From: Novosphingobium silvae
GTDB lineage: Bacteria; Pseudomonadota; Alphaproteobacteria; Sphingomonadales; Sphingomonadaceae
Assembly: GCF_009856825.1 (NCBI RefSeq)
Contig: NZ_WVTD01000002.1
Span: 248,001 to 312,000, forward strand
Direction of reading: 5' to 3'
DNA length: 64,000 nucleotides
Numbering within the stretch: position 1 is the stretch's first letter; every line of letters begins with the position of its first letter. Made by a program: the position numbers and the translations under genes. The notes under the pieces are model-generated. The model was not told the origin of the DNA, did no database searches, and was given only the letters and a program-made list of their open reading frames with translations. Of the stretch, positions 26,205-35,163 are shown piece by piece.

Positions 26205-26987
26205 ATGTCCCGTCGCCGCCAGATCTACGAAGGCAAGGCCAAGATCCTCTACGAGGGTCCCGAACCCGGTACGCTGATCCAGTACTTCAAGGACGACGCC
26301 ACTGCGTTCAATGCGCAAAAGAAGGGCACGATCCAGGGCAAGGGCGTGATCAACAACCGCATCAGCGAGTACGTGTTCACGCGCCTGAACCATATTGGCG
26401 TTCCAAACCATTTCGTGCGTCGCCTCAACATGCGCGAGCAACTCGTCCGGCAGGTGGAGATCATCCCGATCGAGGTGGTCGTCCGGAACGTCGCGGCCGG
26501 TTCCATTTCCAAGCGTCTCGGCATTCCCGAGGGCGAGATGCTGCCGCACACGCTGATCGAATACTATTACAAGGACGATGCCCTCGGCGACCCGATGGTT
26601 GCCGAAGAGCATATTGCCTGCTTCGGTTGGGCCAACAACGACGAGATGCAGGACATCGCCGCCATGGCGATCCGCGTGAACGACTTCATGGCCGGCATGT
26701 TCGCGGCCATCAACATCCGCCTCGTCGATTTCAAGCTCGAATTCGGGCGCATCTGGGACGGTGATTACAGCCGCGTGATCCTGGCGGACGAGATCAGCCC
26801 CGACGGCTGCCGCCTGTGGGACATGACCACTGGCGAGAAGCTCGACAAGGATCGCTTCCGTCGCGACCTCGGGGGCGAGGAAGAAGCCTATCAGGAAGTC
26901 GCCCGCCGCCTTGGCCTGCTCCAGGACGACGGTAATCCGAGCGAGGTTCTCGACCTGACGAAGCATCGCAAGCTTCGCGGCAAGTAA
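26205..26987 (+). CDS. purC: Phosphoribosylaminoimidazole-succinocarboxamide synthase
   Basis: A 260-residue SAICAR synthetase, the ATP-dependent step joining CAIR and aspartate in purine synthesis. [11 protein letters not shown] at the N-terminus, [24 protein letters not shown] and [14 protein letters not shown] are standard PurC motifs, and the length fits. The ATG at 26205 has AAGGA 8 bases upstream and starts at the conserved domain; the longer upstream frame is not conserved in character. It ends before a strong terminator. Confidence 0.96.
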   Translation: MSRRRQIYEGKAKILYEGPEPGTLIQYFKDDATAFNAQKKGTIQGKGVINNRISEYVFTRLNHIGVPNHFVRRLNMREQLVRQVEIIPIEVVVRNVAAGSISKRLGIPEGEMLPHTLIEYYYKDDALGDPMVAEEHIACFGWANNDEMQDIAAMAIRVNDFMAGMFAAINIRLVDFKLEFGRIWDGDYSRVILADEISPDGCRLWDMTTGEKLDKDRFRRDLGGEEEAYQEVARRLGLLQDDGNPSEVLDLTKHRKLRGK

Positions 26988-27010
26988 CGCCACGCAGTCT
27001 TGGAAAACGA

Positions 27011-27042
27011 AAAGGCGGAGCCGGCCGGCTCCGCCTTTTTTC
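27011..27042. terminator. Strong bidirectional terminator between purC and a TetR gene
   Basis: A perfect stem GGCGGAGCCGG/CCGGCTCCGCC (27014-27035) is flanked by A-rich sequence on the left and a run of T on the right. It can stop transcripts from purC (+) and the convergent TetR gene (-). Confidence 0.9.
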
Positions 27043-27058
27043 TTGTCCAAAAACGGCT

Positions 27059-27850
27059 TCAGTCCAGCAGAGCCATCGGCTCGCGCCCGGCGCCTCCGCT
27101 GCGTGCGTCGCTTATCGCAAGCTCCATCAGCCTGGCTCCCGGAACGAGGTAGCGATCCTCGCTTATGTCCGGTCCGATGTTCACCAGACGTCGAAGTTCA
27201 CGGTCGGTCACCAGCGTCACCGATCGTTCGATCCCGATCATCAACATAGTCGCCATCGACGTATGCGGGCCGAAGCCCAGAGGTTCGTCGCTCATCTGCC
27301 GCACCAGCAGATCGATGATCGGCCGACTGCTTTCTATCCGGTGCTGCATCATACGTGCGTCCTGCTGATCGGCGAGCGCATTGCGCAAGTGAAGCAGACG
27401 GGAATGGCGCAGCCAGAAGCCGTGGTAACTGCGCACGAAGCGGTAGCAGTGCTCGAAAAGCGCGTCGTCCGGCCAGCGCTCCTCGATGACGGAGAGATAG
27501 TCGTCAAGCGCGGTCGCCATGACCGGCTCCAGTGTCGCCAGGAGCAGTTCGGTGATGTCGGTGAAATAATTGTAGACCGAGGTCATACCAAGGGACGCAT
27601 GCCGGGCCACCCGGCCAAGCGTGACCGGCTCCTGCGCCGCCTCGATAAGGTCGATGGCGGCAGTCAGGATGCGCTCGCGCGTTACGCGTCCCTTCCGACC
27701 CAGCTTCTGTCCGTTGATGTTATGGCTAACCGCTGCACAGGCCTGTGTCACGGCTGCCGCCAGCGTCGGCGGCAGCGCGGCAAGGCGGCTGTGCTCGACG
27801 ATGTCGAGGTGCGTGATCAGTTCGGGCTCGTCAGGCTTCACTGCTTCCAC
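27059..27850 (-). CDS. TetR-family regulator
   Basis: A 263-residue regulator. A TetR helix-turn-helix lies at about residues 58-105 (TRERILTAAIDLIE ... TLGRVARHASLGMTSVYNYFTDITELL), preceded by an unusually long N-terminal extension of about 50 residues. The C-terminal ligand domain is not assignable. It is the last gene of an operon after the aldehyde dehydrogenase gene (10-base gap) and probably senses a pathway intermediate. The start is a GTG; a later start within the extension is possible. Confidence 0.8.
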   Translation of the reverse strand: MEAVKPDEPELITHLDIVEHSRLAALPPTLAAAVTQACAAVSHNINGQKLGRKGRVTRERILTAAIDLIEAAQEPVTLGRVARHASLGMTSVYNYFTDITELLLATLEPVMATALDDYLSVIEERWPDDALFEHCYRFVRSYHGFWLRHSRLLHLRNALADQQDARMMQHRIESSRPIIDLLVRQMSDEPLGFGPHTSMATMLMIGIERSVTLVTDRELRRLVNIGPDISEDRYLVPGARLMELAISDARSGGAGREPMALLD

Positions 27851-27860
27851 CGCGAGAGGA

Positions 27861-29342
27861 TCAGGCGGGCTCCACCTGCCCTACCGGCCACGCCAGCATC
27901 TTGACGTCGGTGTACTCCTCGATCCCTTCCAGGCCCCACTCGCGACCCATGCCGCTGGCCTTGAAGCCGCCGAACGGGATGTCGCCGGCAATGCACATGC
28001 CGTTGTTCACGCTCATCGACCCGGTGCGAACCCGGCGTGCGATGTGGAGCGCCCGGTCATGGCTGCCCGAGACTCCCCCGGAAAGGCCGTAGGAATTGTC
28101 GTTCGCGATGCGGATGGCGTCCTCGTCGTCCTCGTAGGGGATGACGACGAGGACAGGGCCGAATATCTCTTCCTGCGCGATGCGCATGTCGTTGGTCACG
28201 TCGACGAAACATGTCGGTTCCACGAACCATCCGCCACCCTTGTCGGGCCGGATGTTCCCGCCAGCCAGCAGTGTCGCGCCTTCCTCTTTTCCCAGGTCGA
28301 TGTAGCTCTTCACACGCTCCATCTGGCGCTTGGAAACCACTGGGCCCATGATGTGCTCGGGATTGCTCACGTCTCCCCAGTTGTCGCCGAACTTGCCATA
28401 GGCACCCTTGAGGATCACCTTTGCCTCTTCGTAGCGGCTGCGGGGGACGAGGAGGCGCGACTGCACCGCGCAGCCCTGCCCCGCGTGGAAGACCAGCATC
28501 GTCATCGCCACGTCCATCGCGAAGTTGGGAGCATCGTCGAGAACGATCTTCGCCGACTTGCCTCCCAGTTCAAGGAACACGCGCTTCAGCGTTGCCGCAC
28601 CCTGCTCCATGATCCGCTTGCCGACCCCGGTGGAGCCGGTGAACGAGATCAGGTCGACGCGCGGGTCGGTCACCAGCATCTCGCCTGCGAGCGCGGGATC
28701 GGCGCCGAACACCACATTGATGACGCCTGCGGGGAAGCCTGCCTCCTTGGCCAGTTCACCAAAGATGGCGCCCATTCCGGGTGTGTTGGGAGCAGGTTTC
28801 AGGATCACGGTGCAGCCCGCAAGCAGGGCGGCCACGACCTTCCCGATATTGACATAGAGCGGCACGTTCCAAGGCGTGATCGCGCCCACCACGCCAACGG
28901 CCTCGCGCACCCCGACCCGCTTATGGATCAGACCGAAGGCCGGCTTCTCGCCATAGTCCTTTTCCCATTCGAGCTTGCCAAAGACGTTCATGTACTCGTC
29001 CCAGCCATCGAGCGCCATGCCGACATGGGCCCGGCCAACGGCGCCTTGCGCGGCCCCGGCCTCCTTGATGGCCAGTTCGGCAAGGCGAGGACGTTCGCGC
29101 TCGAACAGGTCACGATACTTCTTCATCAGGACGAGACGCTTCTCGACGTTGGTCGACCAGTCCGTCTCGTCGAAAGCGCGTCGGGCGGCGGCGATCGCTT
29201 CCTCGACGTCCGCCGCAGTCGCATCTGCCGCCTGGCCGACCGGCTCACCTGTCCAGGGATTGATGATCTCGAAAGTGGCCCCGCCGGTCGCATCGCGCAG
29301 TTTTCCGTCGATGTAGAGCCTAGCGTCGGGAAGAGTGGTCAT
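27861..29342 (-). CDS. NAD(P)-dependent aldehyde dehydrogenase
   Basis: A 493-residue ALDH-superfamily enzyme that oxidises an aldehyde to an acid. Active-site Asn159 in TPWN, general-base Glu258 in LELGG and nucleophile Cys291 in HAGQGC are all in place, and the C-terminal PFGGFKASGMGRE segment is standard. The substrate is unknown; the neighbouring SDR and acyl-CoA ligase suggest an alcohol-to-aldehyde-to-acid-to-CoA-ester route. The ATG at 29342 has AAGGA 8 bases before it, better than the upstream TTG. Confidence 0.92.
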   Translation of the reverse strand: MTTLPDARLYIDGKLRDATGGATFEIINPWTGEPVGQAADATAADVEEAIAAARRAFDETDWSTNVEKRLVLMKKYRDLFERERPRLAELAIKEAGAAQGAVGRAHVGMALDGWDEYMNVFGKLEWEKDYGEKPAFGLIHKRVGVREAVGVVGAITPWNVPLYVNIGKVVAALLAGCTVILKPAPNTPGMGAIFGELAKEAGFPAGVINVVFGADPALAGEMLVTDPRVDLISFTGSTGVGKRIMEQGAATLKRVFLELGGKSAKIVLDDAPNFAMDVAMTMLVFHAGQGCAVQSRLLVPRSRYEEAKVILKGAYGKFGDNWGDVSNPEHIMGPVVSKRQMERVKSYIDLGKEEGATLLAGGNIRPDKGGGWFVEPTCFVDVTNDMRIAQEEIFGPVLVVIPYEDDEDAIRIANDNSYGLSGGVSGSHDRALHIARRVRTGSMSVNNGMCIAGDIPFGGFKASGMGREWGLEGIEEYTDVKMLAWPVGQVEPA

Positions 29343-29383
29343 GAACGTGTCCTTCAAGAAAGGTGGCGACGGACCGCGAGCGC

Positions 29384-30121
29384 TCAGGCCCTGCGGGCTC
29401 CGATCGAGACGTGGGAAACCCGCACATCCGGGGGCAGGTCAATGACCGCGCGGAAAACCCCCGTGACCGAGTTGGAATGCGAAACCGGGCGGGTCCGCAG
29501 GTCCAGGCCGTTCTTCGCGCAGCCCATGTGGAAACGCATTGCTGTGTCCCGGTCCCAGCCGGGCGCTTCCTTGCCTTCATCGTACATGGGGCCTGCGCGA
29601 AGCAACGCGACGCGGATACCGGCCTCTTCCAGTTCCGCCTCGAGAGAGCGCGTGAACATCTCCAGCCCGGCCTTGCTGCACTGGTAGAGCGAAAGCATCA
29701 CGAACGGCACGTCCACTGATTCGCTGCCCACGTTGATGATCAGGCCACCGCGCTCCAACATGGGAATGGCGGATCGGCAGCAATAGATCGGGCCATTGAG
29801 ATTGGTGGCGATTATCGAATCGATCTGGCGATCGGTCGCCTCCATGATCGTGAAGGGCTCGTAGATACCCGCGTTGTTGATCAGCACATCAATCTTCGGG
29901 TGCTTCTGGGCGATCGCGGCAAAGGCGGCGCGTACGGAGGCGGGGTCGGAGACATCGCACTGCACCGCCATCGTCGTGCCGCCCAGTTCATCGGCTACGT
30001 CCTGAACCTTGGCCAGAGTCCGGCCCAGGAGAACGACCGTTTCCCCCTCTTCGGCGAAGCGCCGCGCAAGGGCCTTGCCAAGGCCCGCCCCAGCGCCAGT
30101 GATGACGATCGTCTTACCCAC
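29384..30121 (-). CDS. Short-chain dehydrogenase/reductase
   Basis: A 245-residue classical SDR. TGAGAGLG cofactor motif, NNAG, the catalytic Ser in NVGSES and Tyr-x-x-x-Lys in YQCSK are present. It may oxidise an alcohol or ketosteroid-like substrate in the same pathway as the downstream ALDH gene, which starts 41 bases later. The GTG start has a strong GGAGGAAA ribosome-binding site. Confidence 0.88.
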   Translation of the reverse strand: MGKTIVITGAGAGLGKALARRFAEEGETVVLLGRTLAKVQDVADELGGTTMAVQCDVSDPASVRAAFAAIAQKHPKIDVLINNAGIYEPFTIMEATDRQIDSIIATNLNGPIYCCRSAIPMLERGGLIINVGSESVDVPFVMLSLYQCSKAGLEMFTRSLEAELEEAGIRVALLRAGPMYDEGKEAPGWDRDTAMRFHMGCAKNGLDLRTRPVSHSNSVTGVFRAVIDLPPDVRVSHVSIGARRA

Positions 30122-30318
30122 GTTTCCTCCCGCTTGACCGGTCGCCGGACTTCGCCGGGTCCGACTGATGTGAACGACAATAGCGAACAGGCCGCAGCCC
30201 GCCTATCGCGGCTGCGATGGTTCGCCGCTACCGCCGAGCGCGGCGCCCCAGCGATGATGTGCGCGAGAAGAGCGGTGATCGCCAAGATAGCACCGGACGG
30301 CCCTGGGCGACGATCATG

Positions 30319-30747
30319 TCAGTTTTCGAATCGATCCATCTCGACGATCAAGCGTGTCAGTTGCTGACGCGCGATCCTCCAACCCTCGCGCGTGCGGACG
30401 CACGTCTCATGATAGTGGCCGTAGCCGGTAAGGGCGAAGTCATCCTTGATCACCCGGTCCTGCATGGCCCAGACAACGTGCGCGAGATCGCCTTCGACCA
30501 TGATCTGCGGTGAATGCACCTGATGCGCTGTCCTCGCCTCGCCCAGCGAACGGCTTACGAGCTGGACGAACTCCTCTCGACCCTGCGTCAGGATGCCGCC
30601 GCTCGGACCGGTGTCGACGACGCAATCCTTGGTAAAAAGCGCCTTCCAGGCCTCCCAGTCTTTGGTATCCAGCAGGCGGCAATAAGCCGCCTTCAGGTTG
30701 CAGAGCGCAAGCCAATCGGCAAAGCCCGGAAAACCCGACTGGTCCAA
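30319..30747 (-). CDS. SnoaL-like (NTF2-fold) protein
   Basis: A 142-residue protein with the cone-shaped NTF2/SnoaL layout: an N-terminal helical part (WLALCNLKAAYCRLLDTKDWEAW), a strand block with GGILTQGREEFVQ, and the closing WRIARQQLTRLIVE. Members of this family act as ring-hydroxylating dioxygenase small subunits, isomerases or dehydratases in aromatic and steroid catabolism. No specific reaction can be assigned. A TTG start follows the acyl-CoA ligase stop by a single base, so the two are co-translated. Confidence 0.75.
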   Translation of the reverse strand: MDQSGFPGFADWLALCNLKAAYCRLLDTKDWEAWKALFTKDCVVDTGPSGGILTQGREEFVQLVSRSLGEARTAHQVHSPQIMVEGDLAHVVWAMQDRVIKDDFALTGYGHYHETCVRTREGWRIARQQLTRLIVEMDRFEN

Positions 30748-30748
30748 T

Positions 30749-32458
30749 TCAGGCGTCCAGTTCGTGGAGGCGCTCGGCTGCGAACTTGCGCAAGTCCGCG
30801 GTCTTGATCTTGGCGCTTCCGGTTGTCTTCAGGTCCGTTTCCTCGACGAAGAGGATCCGGCGCGGTACCTTGTAGCTGGCGAGCTTATCCTTTGCGAAGG
30901 TCCGGATAGCATCGACGTCGAGGTTCGCGCCCGCTACGGGGACGATGCACGTGACCACCAGTTCGCCGAGCAGTTCGTCCGGAACGCCGACCGTCTGCGA
31001 AACCTTGACCTCGGGATGCGCCCGGATGACTTCGTCGATCTCCAAAGGAGACACGTTGGCGCCGCCGGTCTTGATGATGTCGTTGAGACGGCCTTCCCAA
31101 AAGAGACGGCCTTGTGCATCGACATAGCCCCCGTCAGCAGTTCGCAGGAAACCCTCGCCGTCCAGCGATTCATCGAGTGGAATGCCGAGGTAACCCAGCA
31201 TGAGCGTTGGCCCTTTCACCGCGATCTCGCCCCGCTCGCCCAGCGGCCTCGTAACGCCGCTCAGCGGATCGACGATCTTGATGGTGGAGCCTGCGGTGGG
31301 AATGCCGTGCGATGTGCCCGCCACTTCCGGAGGGGTCCCGGCGGGGTAGACGGTGACGAGAGTAAAGGTCTCTGTGTTTCCGTAGGCCTGACCCGGCTCG
31401 CGCCATTCGACCGCGACCGTGGGCTGCCTCGCGATCGGCATGTTCCGGTCCACGTAGACGAGCGAGGAAAGGTCGACATTCCGGTAATTCGGCGCGGCTT
31501 CGAGCTGGGGCCACTGATGCGGCCAGGCGAGCGCCATGTTCGCCCTTTCCCTTCCCATGATCTCCAGCGCTTCGGCCGGATCGAACCAGCGTTGAAGCAC
31601 CAGGCAACCTCCTCTGGATAGCGTGCCGCCCAACGCCATGGTGAAGTTGCCCGACCAGAAGAACCCGTTTGCCGACCATGTTCGCGCCGGAAGGTCGTCT
31701 CGTATGGCGTACCACTGCGGCCAACGCCAAAGCTGAAGGCAAACGCCGCGATGAGCGCTCAGGATGCCCTTGACCTTGCCCGTGGATCCCGACGAGAACA
31801 GTAGTATCCCCGGATCCGCGGGCGCCACACCATCAGAGGCAGCAAGCACGAGCTCTTCCGGAACCGACCGGCCGCGCGCGATGAAGGCACCCGATCCCTC
31901 GATCATGCCGAACGGCTCCTCCTCGTCAACCATCGCCGCATAGCGCAGGAACGGGAACTTGCAGGATGCCAGCGCACCCGGATCGCTGGTGAGAACTTCG
32001 GGCTCGAGATCGGCCAGCATCTCGGCGAAATCCTTCTTGAGCACCCTGCGCTCCAGAAGGAGGACGGAAACGCCCGAAGCCTTGAGCACGACCTCCAGTT
32101 CGGCAGGCGTGAAGAAGGTACTGATCGGCGTCGCCACGCACCCGGCCAGAGCCACACCGAACACTGATGAGAGGAATTCCGGCCGGTTCGTGACGAGAAC
32201 GCCCACGCGTGTCCCCTTGCCGGTTCCAAGCGCCAGCAACGACTTGGCAACCGCCACGGAGCGGGCGTAGAGCTCGTCATACGTCCAGCGGATATCCTCG
32301 CCGTGAAGGTGGATGACCGCCGCGTCCCGTGGTCCGTAGCGTGCGGCGACCTCGCGGAGGTATCCGCCAAGGGTCAGCGCACCGATACCCTCCTCGTCGC
32401 TCAGCGGAATACCGTGAACGATGGACAGCCCATCCACCACCTCGACCGATCCCGTCAT
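30749..32458 (-). CDS. AMP-dependent acyl-CoA synthetase/ligase
   Basis: A 569-residue adenylate-forming enzyme that activates a carboxylic acid as its CoA thioester. The phosphate loop FSSGSTGKVKG, adenine-binding YGNTETF, the hinge around GRLNDIIKTGG and the C-terminal catalytic Lys in TTGSAKIKT are visible. The acid is unknown; fatty, aromatic or cyclic acids are possible. It heads the cluster with the SnoaL-like, SDR and ALDH genes. Confidence 0.88.
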   Translation of the reverse strand: MTGSVEVVDGLSIVHGIPLSDEEGIGALTLGGYLREVAARYGPRDAAVIHLHGEDIRWTYDELYARSVAVAKSLLALGTGKGTRVGVLVTNRPEFLSSVFGVALAGCVATPISTFFTPAELEVVLKASGVSVLLLERRVLKKDFAEMLADLEPEVLTSDPGALASCKFPFLRYAAMVDEEEPFGMIEGSGAFIARGRSVPEELVLAASDGVAPADPGILLFSSGSTGKVKGILSAHRGVCLQLWRWPQWYAIRDDLPARTWSANGFFWSGNFTMALGGTLSRGGCLVLQRWFDPAEALEIMGRERANMALAWPHQWPQLEAAPNYRNVDLSSLVYVDRNMPIARQPTVAVEWREPGQAYGNTETFTLVTVYPAGTPPEVAGTSHGIPTAGSTIKIVDPLSGVTRPLGERGEIAVKGPTLMLGYLGIPLDESLDGEGFLRTADGGYVDAQGRLFWEGRLNDIIKTGGANVSPLEIDEVIRAHPEVKVSQTVGVPDELLGELVVTCIVPVAGANLDVDAIRTFAKDKLASYKVPRRILFVEETDLKTTGSAKIKTADLRKFAAERLHELDA

Positions 32459-32528
32459 ATCATCCTCGTCTGTCCTCGGGCTGCCATCCGGAAGCCGGCA
32501 TGGCTGCGATACCGCCGCCCAGTCGCGT

Positions 32529-33512
32529 TCAGGCGTTCACGTCGACGATGTAGCGGCCCTTGACCTCGCCTGACATGAACCGGCCCGCAGCCTCGATCGC
32601 CTCGCCCAGCCCAATGGTCTGTCCAATGGCATCCAAGGCTGTGGGATTGAGGTCCTTGGCAAGGCGGTCCCAGGCTTTCAGGCGTCTGGCCTTTGGCGCC
32701 ATGACGCTGTCGATCCCGAGCAGGGCGACGCCGCGCAGGATGAAAGGCATGACAGTGGCGGGAAGGTCCATTCCCTGCGCAAGCCCGCACGCCGCAACCG
32801 CGCCGCCATACCGGGTCTGCGCACAGGCATTGGCAAGCGTGAAGCTGCCCGCGGTATCGACCACCCCCGCCCAACGCTCCTTCTGCAGGGGCTTGCCCTT
32901 GGCCGACATTTCCGCACGGTCGATCACCGTCTGCGCGCCCAGGCCCTTCAGGTAGTCTGCCTCAGAAGTCTTCCCGGTCAGAGCGGCCACCGAAAAGCCG
33001 AGCTTCTTGAGAATGGCCACTGCGACCGAACCGACACCCCCCGTAGCGCCGGTCACAAGCACCTCGCCCTTGTCGGGAGTCACGCCCCAGTCGACAAGCG
33101 CATCGACGCAGAGCGCAGCGGTATAACCTGCGGTCCCGATCGCCATGGCCTGCGCCGGGGTGAAGGCAGTCGGCAGCGGCACCAGCCAGTCTCCCTTGAG
33201 GCGGGACTTCTGCGCAAGTCCGCCCCAGTGCCCTTCGCCCACGCCCCATCCGTTCAGCACGACGGTGTCACCGGCCTTCCAGTCGGCATGGCTGCTCTCG
33301 GCCACCGTGCCCACGAGGTCGATACCGGGCACCATCGGGAACTTGCGTACGACCGGCGAACTGCCGGTGATGGCGAGGCCATCCTTGTAGTTGAGCGTCG
33401 AGTAGGCAACGTCGATGGTGACATCGCCTTCGGGCAGCGAGCCTTCGTCGAGCTGCTGCAGCGTGACGGCCTGGCCATCATCGGTCTTGTCGATCATGAT
33501 CGCGGAAAACAT
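32529..33512 (-). CDS. acuI: Acrylyl-CoA reductase-like MDR oxidoreductase (AcuI/YhdH family)
   Basis: A 327-residue zinc-free medium-chain reductase. [39 protein letters not shown] and the NADPH site [13 protein letters not shown] are the standard YhdH/AcuI blocks. AcuI reduces acryloyl-CoA to propionyl-CoA. Beside an acyl-CoA ligase gene, it may detoxify or use a short unsaturated acyl-CoA made by the cluster. It lies 70 bases upstream of the ligase on the same strand. Confidence 0.85.
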   Translation of the reverse strand: MFSAIMIDKTDDGQAVTLQQLDEGSLPEGDVTIDVAYSTLNYKDGLAITGSSPVVRKFPMVPGIDLVGTVAESSHADWKAGDTVVLNGWGVGEGHWGGLAQKSRLKGDWLVPLPTAFTPAQAMAIGTAGYTAALCVDALVDWGVTPDKGEVLVTGATGGVGSVAVAILKKLGFSVAALTGKTSEADYLKGLGAQTVIDRAEMSAKGKPLQKERWAGVVDTAGSFTLANACAQTRYGGAVAACGLAQGMDLPATVMPFILRGVALLGIDSVMAPKARRLKAWDRLAKDLNPTALDAIGQTIGLGEAIEAAGRFMSGEVKGRYIVDVNA

Positions 33513-33642
33513 GGACTGAAGACTCCCTTGTCGGCCCTGCGGGTCGAACTCGCCTACCCTGCTGACGGCTAGTGTGCCCCTGCGTCAATGGCATGGAGGC
33601 ACGGCATCGCAGAGGCGTAGCACATGGGCTCTTAGGACAGCG

Positions 33643-34308
33643 TCAGTCCTGTCCGATGCCCTTCCCCAATCGCTCGGCAACTTCCGGGAAACGCGAAGCA
33701 TTCATGGAGCCGTACATCGAGAGGCGAAGTATCTCGTGGGTGAAACGAGCACCCAGAACATCGCGCTCCTTGTCGTCCGCGGCGTGCGCGCGCGCGAAGA
33801 TCGGCCAGAAGAACACGCCGGCGAGATTGACGACCGAGAGCACTTCCGCGTCGATTCCGGGCATTGCGAGCTTCGTCTCCGCGAAGCGCTGCAGCGAGCC
33901 GGAATATTCCCGCCAGAACGGATCCTGGCTCGGGTCCGGGGAGGCCAGCACCTGCTGCAGCCAGACGCGGCATATCTCGGGGTTCTCCATGGCAAACCCG
34001 CAAAGCCGATCGGTAAGGGCTGCGGTATCGACTTCCTCCACCCGCCGCTGACCCACCGTTTCCGGATCGCCGAAGACAGCGCGGAACAGCTTGTCCGAAA
34101 CCCACTCGATCGTCGCTTCGATCAGCTTTTCGCGGGTTTCGAAATGCTGGTATGCCGTGCCGCGGTTGACGGCGGCAAGATGAGCGACTGCCGAAAGGCT
34201 GACGCCTTCCAGCCCGTCCTTGGCAAGCAGGTTGCTCGCAGCCTCGAGGATCGTCTCGCGGGTCGCGGCAGGATCGCGGACCCTGCGCCTGGTTCTGGCT
34301 TCCATCAT
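33643..34308 (-). CDS. TetR-family regulator
   Basis: A 221-residue regulator with a clear TetR helix-turn-helix at about residues 13-60 (RETILEAASNLLAKDGLEGVSLSAVAHLAAVNRGTAYQHF, in which a Tyr-Gln-His-Phe ends the recognition helix). The C-terminal half is a helical ligand-binding domain without recognisable substrate signature. It lies upstream of the AcuI-like gene on the same strand across a 130-base gap, and is a candidate controller of that cluster. Confidence 0.85.
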   Translation of the reverse strand: MMEARTRRRVRDPAATRETILEAASNLLAKDGLEGVSLSAVAHLAAVNRGTAYQHFETREKLIEATIEWVSDKLFRAVFGDPETVGQRRVEEVDTAALTDRLCGFAMENPEICRVWLQQVLASPDPSQDPFWREYSGSLQRFAETKLAMPGIDAEVLSVVNLAGVFFWPIFARAHAADDKERDVLGARFTHEILRLSMYGSMNASRFPEVAERLGKGIGQD

Positions 34309-34422
34309 GGCCCCTTAGCCGGAAAGGGTCCGCCTATAACGAGCACATCGATGAACGACAATGTTGATGGACATTGCCGGGCCGGGGATCGCCTTCGCGC
34401 CGACGGGCGCAAAGCCGCCGGA

Positions 34423-35163
34423 TCAGGCGAGTGCGGCGACTTCGCGAAGGACCATCTCGGCATGTTCCTTCCGGCAGATCAGCAGGTCCGGCATGTATAC
34501 GTCTGCCTGATTGTACTCGAGCGGTGTCCCGTCGATGCGCGAAACGTGCAGGCCCCACCCAAGCGCCACGGCAGCGGGAGCGCAGCTATCCCACTCGTAC
34601 TGCCCGCCGGAGTGAAGATAGATGTCGGCTTCCCCGCGCAGGATCGCCATGGCCTTGGCACCGGCCGACCCCATCGGCACGAGCTGCGCGCCGATGATCT
34701 CCGCCACGCCGGTCGCTTCCCTCGCGGGACGCGTGCGGCTCACCACCATGCGCAGGATATCGGGCGCCGAAGGGATCGCGCGTGGCTGGTCGGAGCGCAG
34801 CACTTCGCCCAGCCCCGGCAGCGCCACGGCGCCAAGGACCGGTACACCCTCCACCGCAAGACCGACGTGGACAGCCCAGTCGGCCCGCTCCTCGCCGTAC
34901 TCGCGCGTACCGTCCACCGGATCGACGATCCATACCCGCTCCTTGCCGAGCCGTGCCGGGCTGTCCTTCTCCTCCTCGGACAGAAGGCCATCCAGCGGTC
35001 GCTGCTCGCGCAGGGCATGGCACAGGAACTGGTTCGCGGTCTGGTCGCCGGCCTTGCCGAGCGACTTGCCGGAAAACAGGCCCGAAGAGCGCACCTGCAG
35101 GAGGATACGCCCGGCTTCGTCTGCCAGGCGTGCGGCAAGATCGCCATCGGTGAAGCCGCTCAT
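34423..35163 (-). CDS. cysQ: 3'(2'),5'-bisphosphate nucleotidase
   Basis: A 246-residue Mg-dependent phosphatase of the inositol-monophosphatase superfamily, which removes PAP formed during sulfate assimilation and sulfotransfer. Metal-binding motifs SEEEKD, VDPVDGTREY and WDSCAPAAVA are in order. Its ATG shares one base with the cysNC stop (TGATG), so it is the third gene of cysD-cysNC-cysQ. It may also clear PAP released by the sulfotransferase at 43521. Confidence 0.93.
   Translation of the reverse strand: MSGFTDGDLAARLADEAGRILLQVRSSGLFSGKSLGKAGDQTANQFLCHALREQRPLDGLLSEEEKDSPARLGKERVWIVDPVDGTREYGEERADWAVHVGLAVEGVPVLGAVALPGLGEVLRSDQPRAIPSAPDILRMVVSRTRPAREATGVAEIIGAQLVPMGSAGAKAMAILRGEADIYLHSGGQYEWDSCAPAAVALGWGLHVSRIDGTPLEYNQADVYMPDLLICRKEHAEMVLREVAALA

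Noticed and set aside
27621..29687. A 688-residue plus-strand frame
   Set aside because: It mirrors the TetR, ALDH and SDR genes on the other strand, and its composition (His/Arg-rich) is typical of shadow frames.
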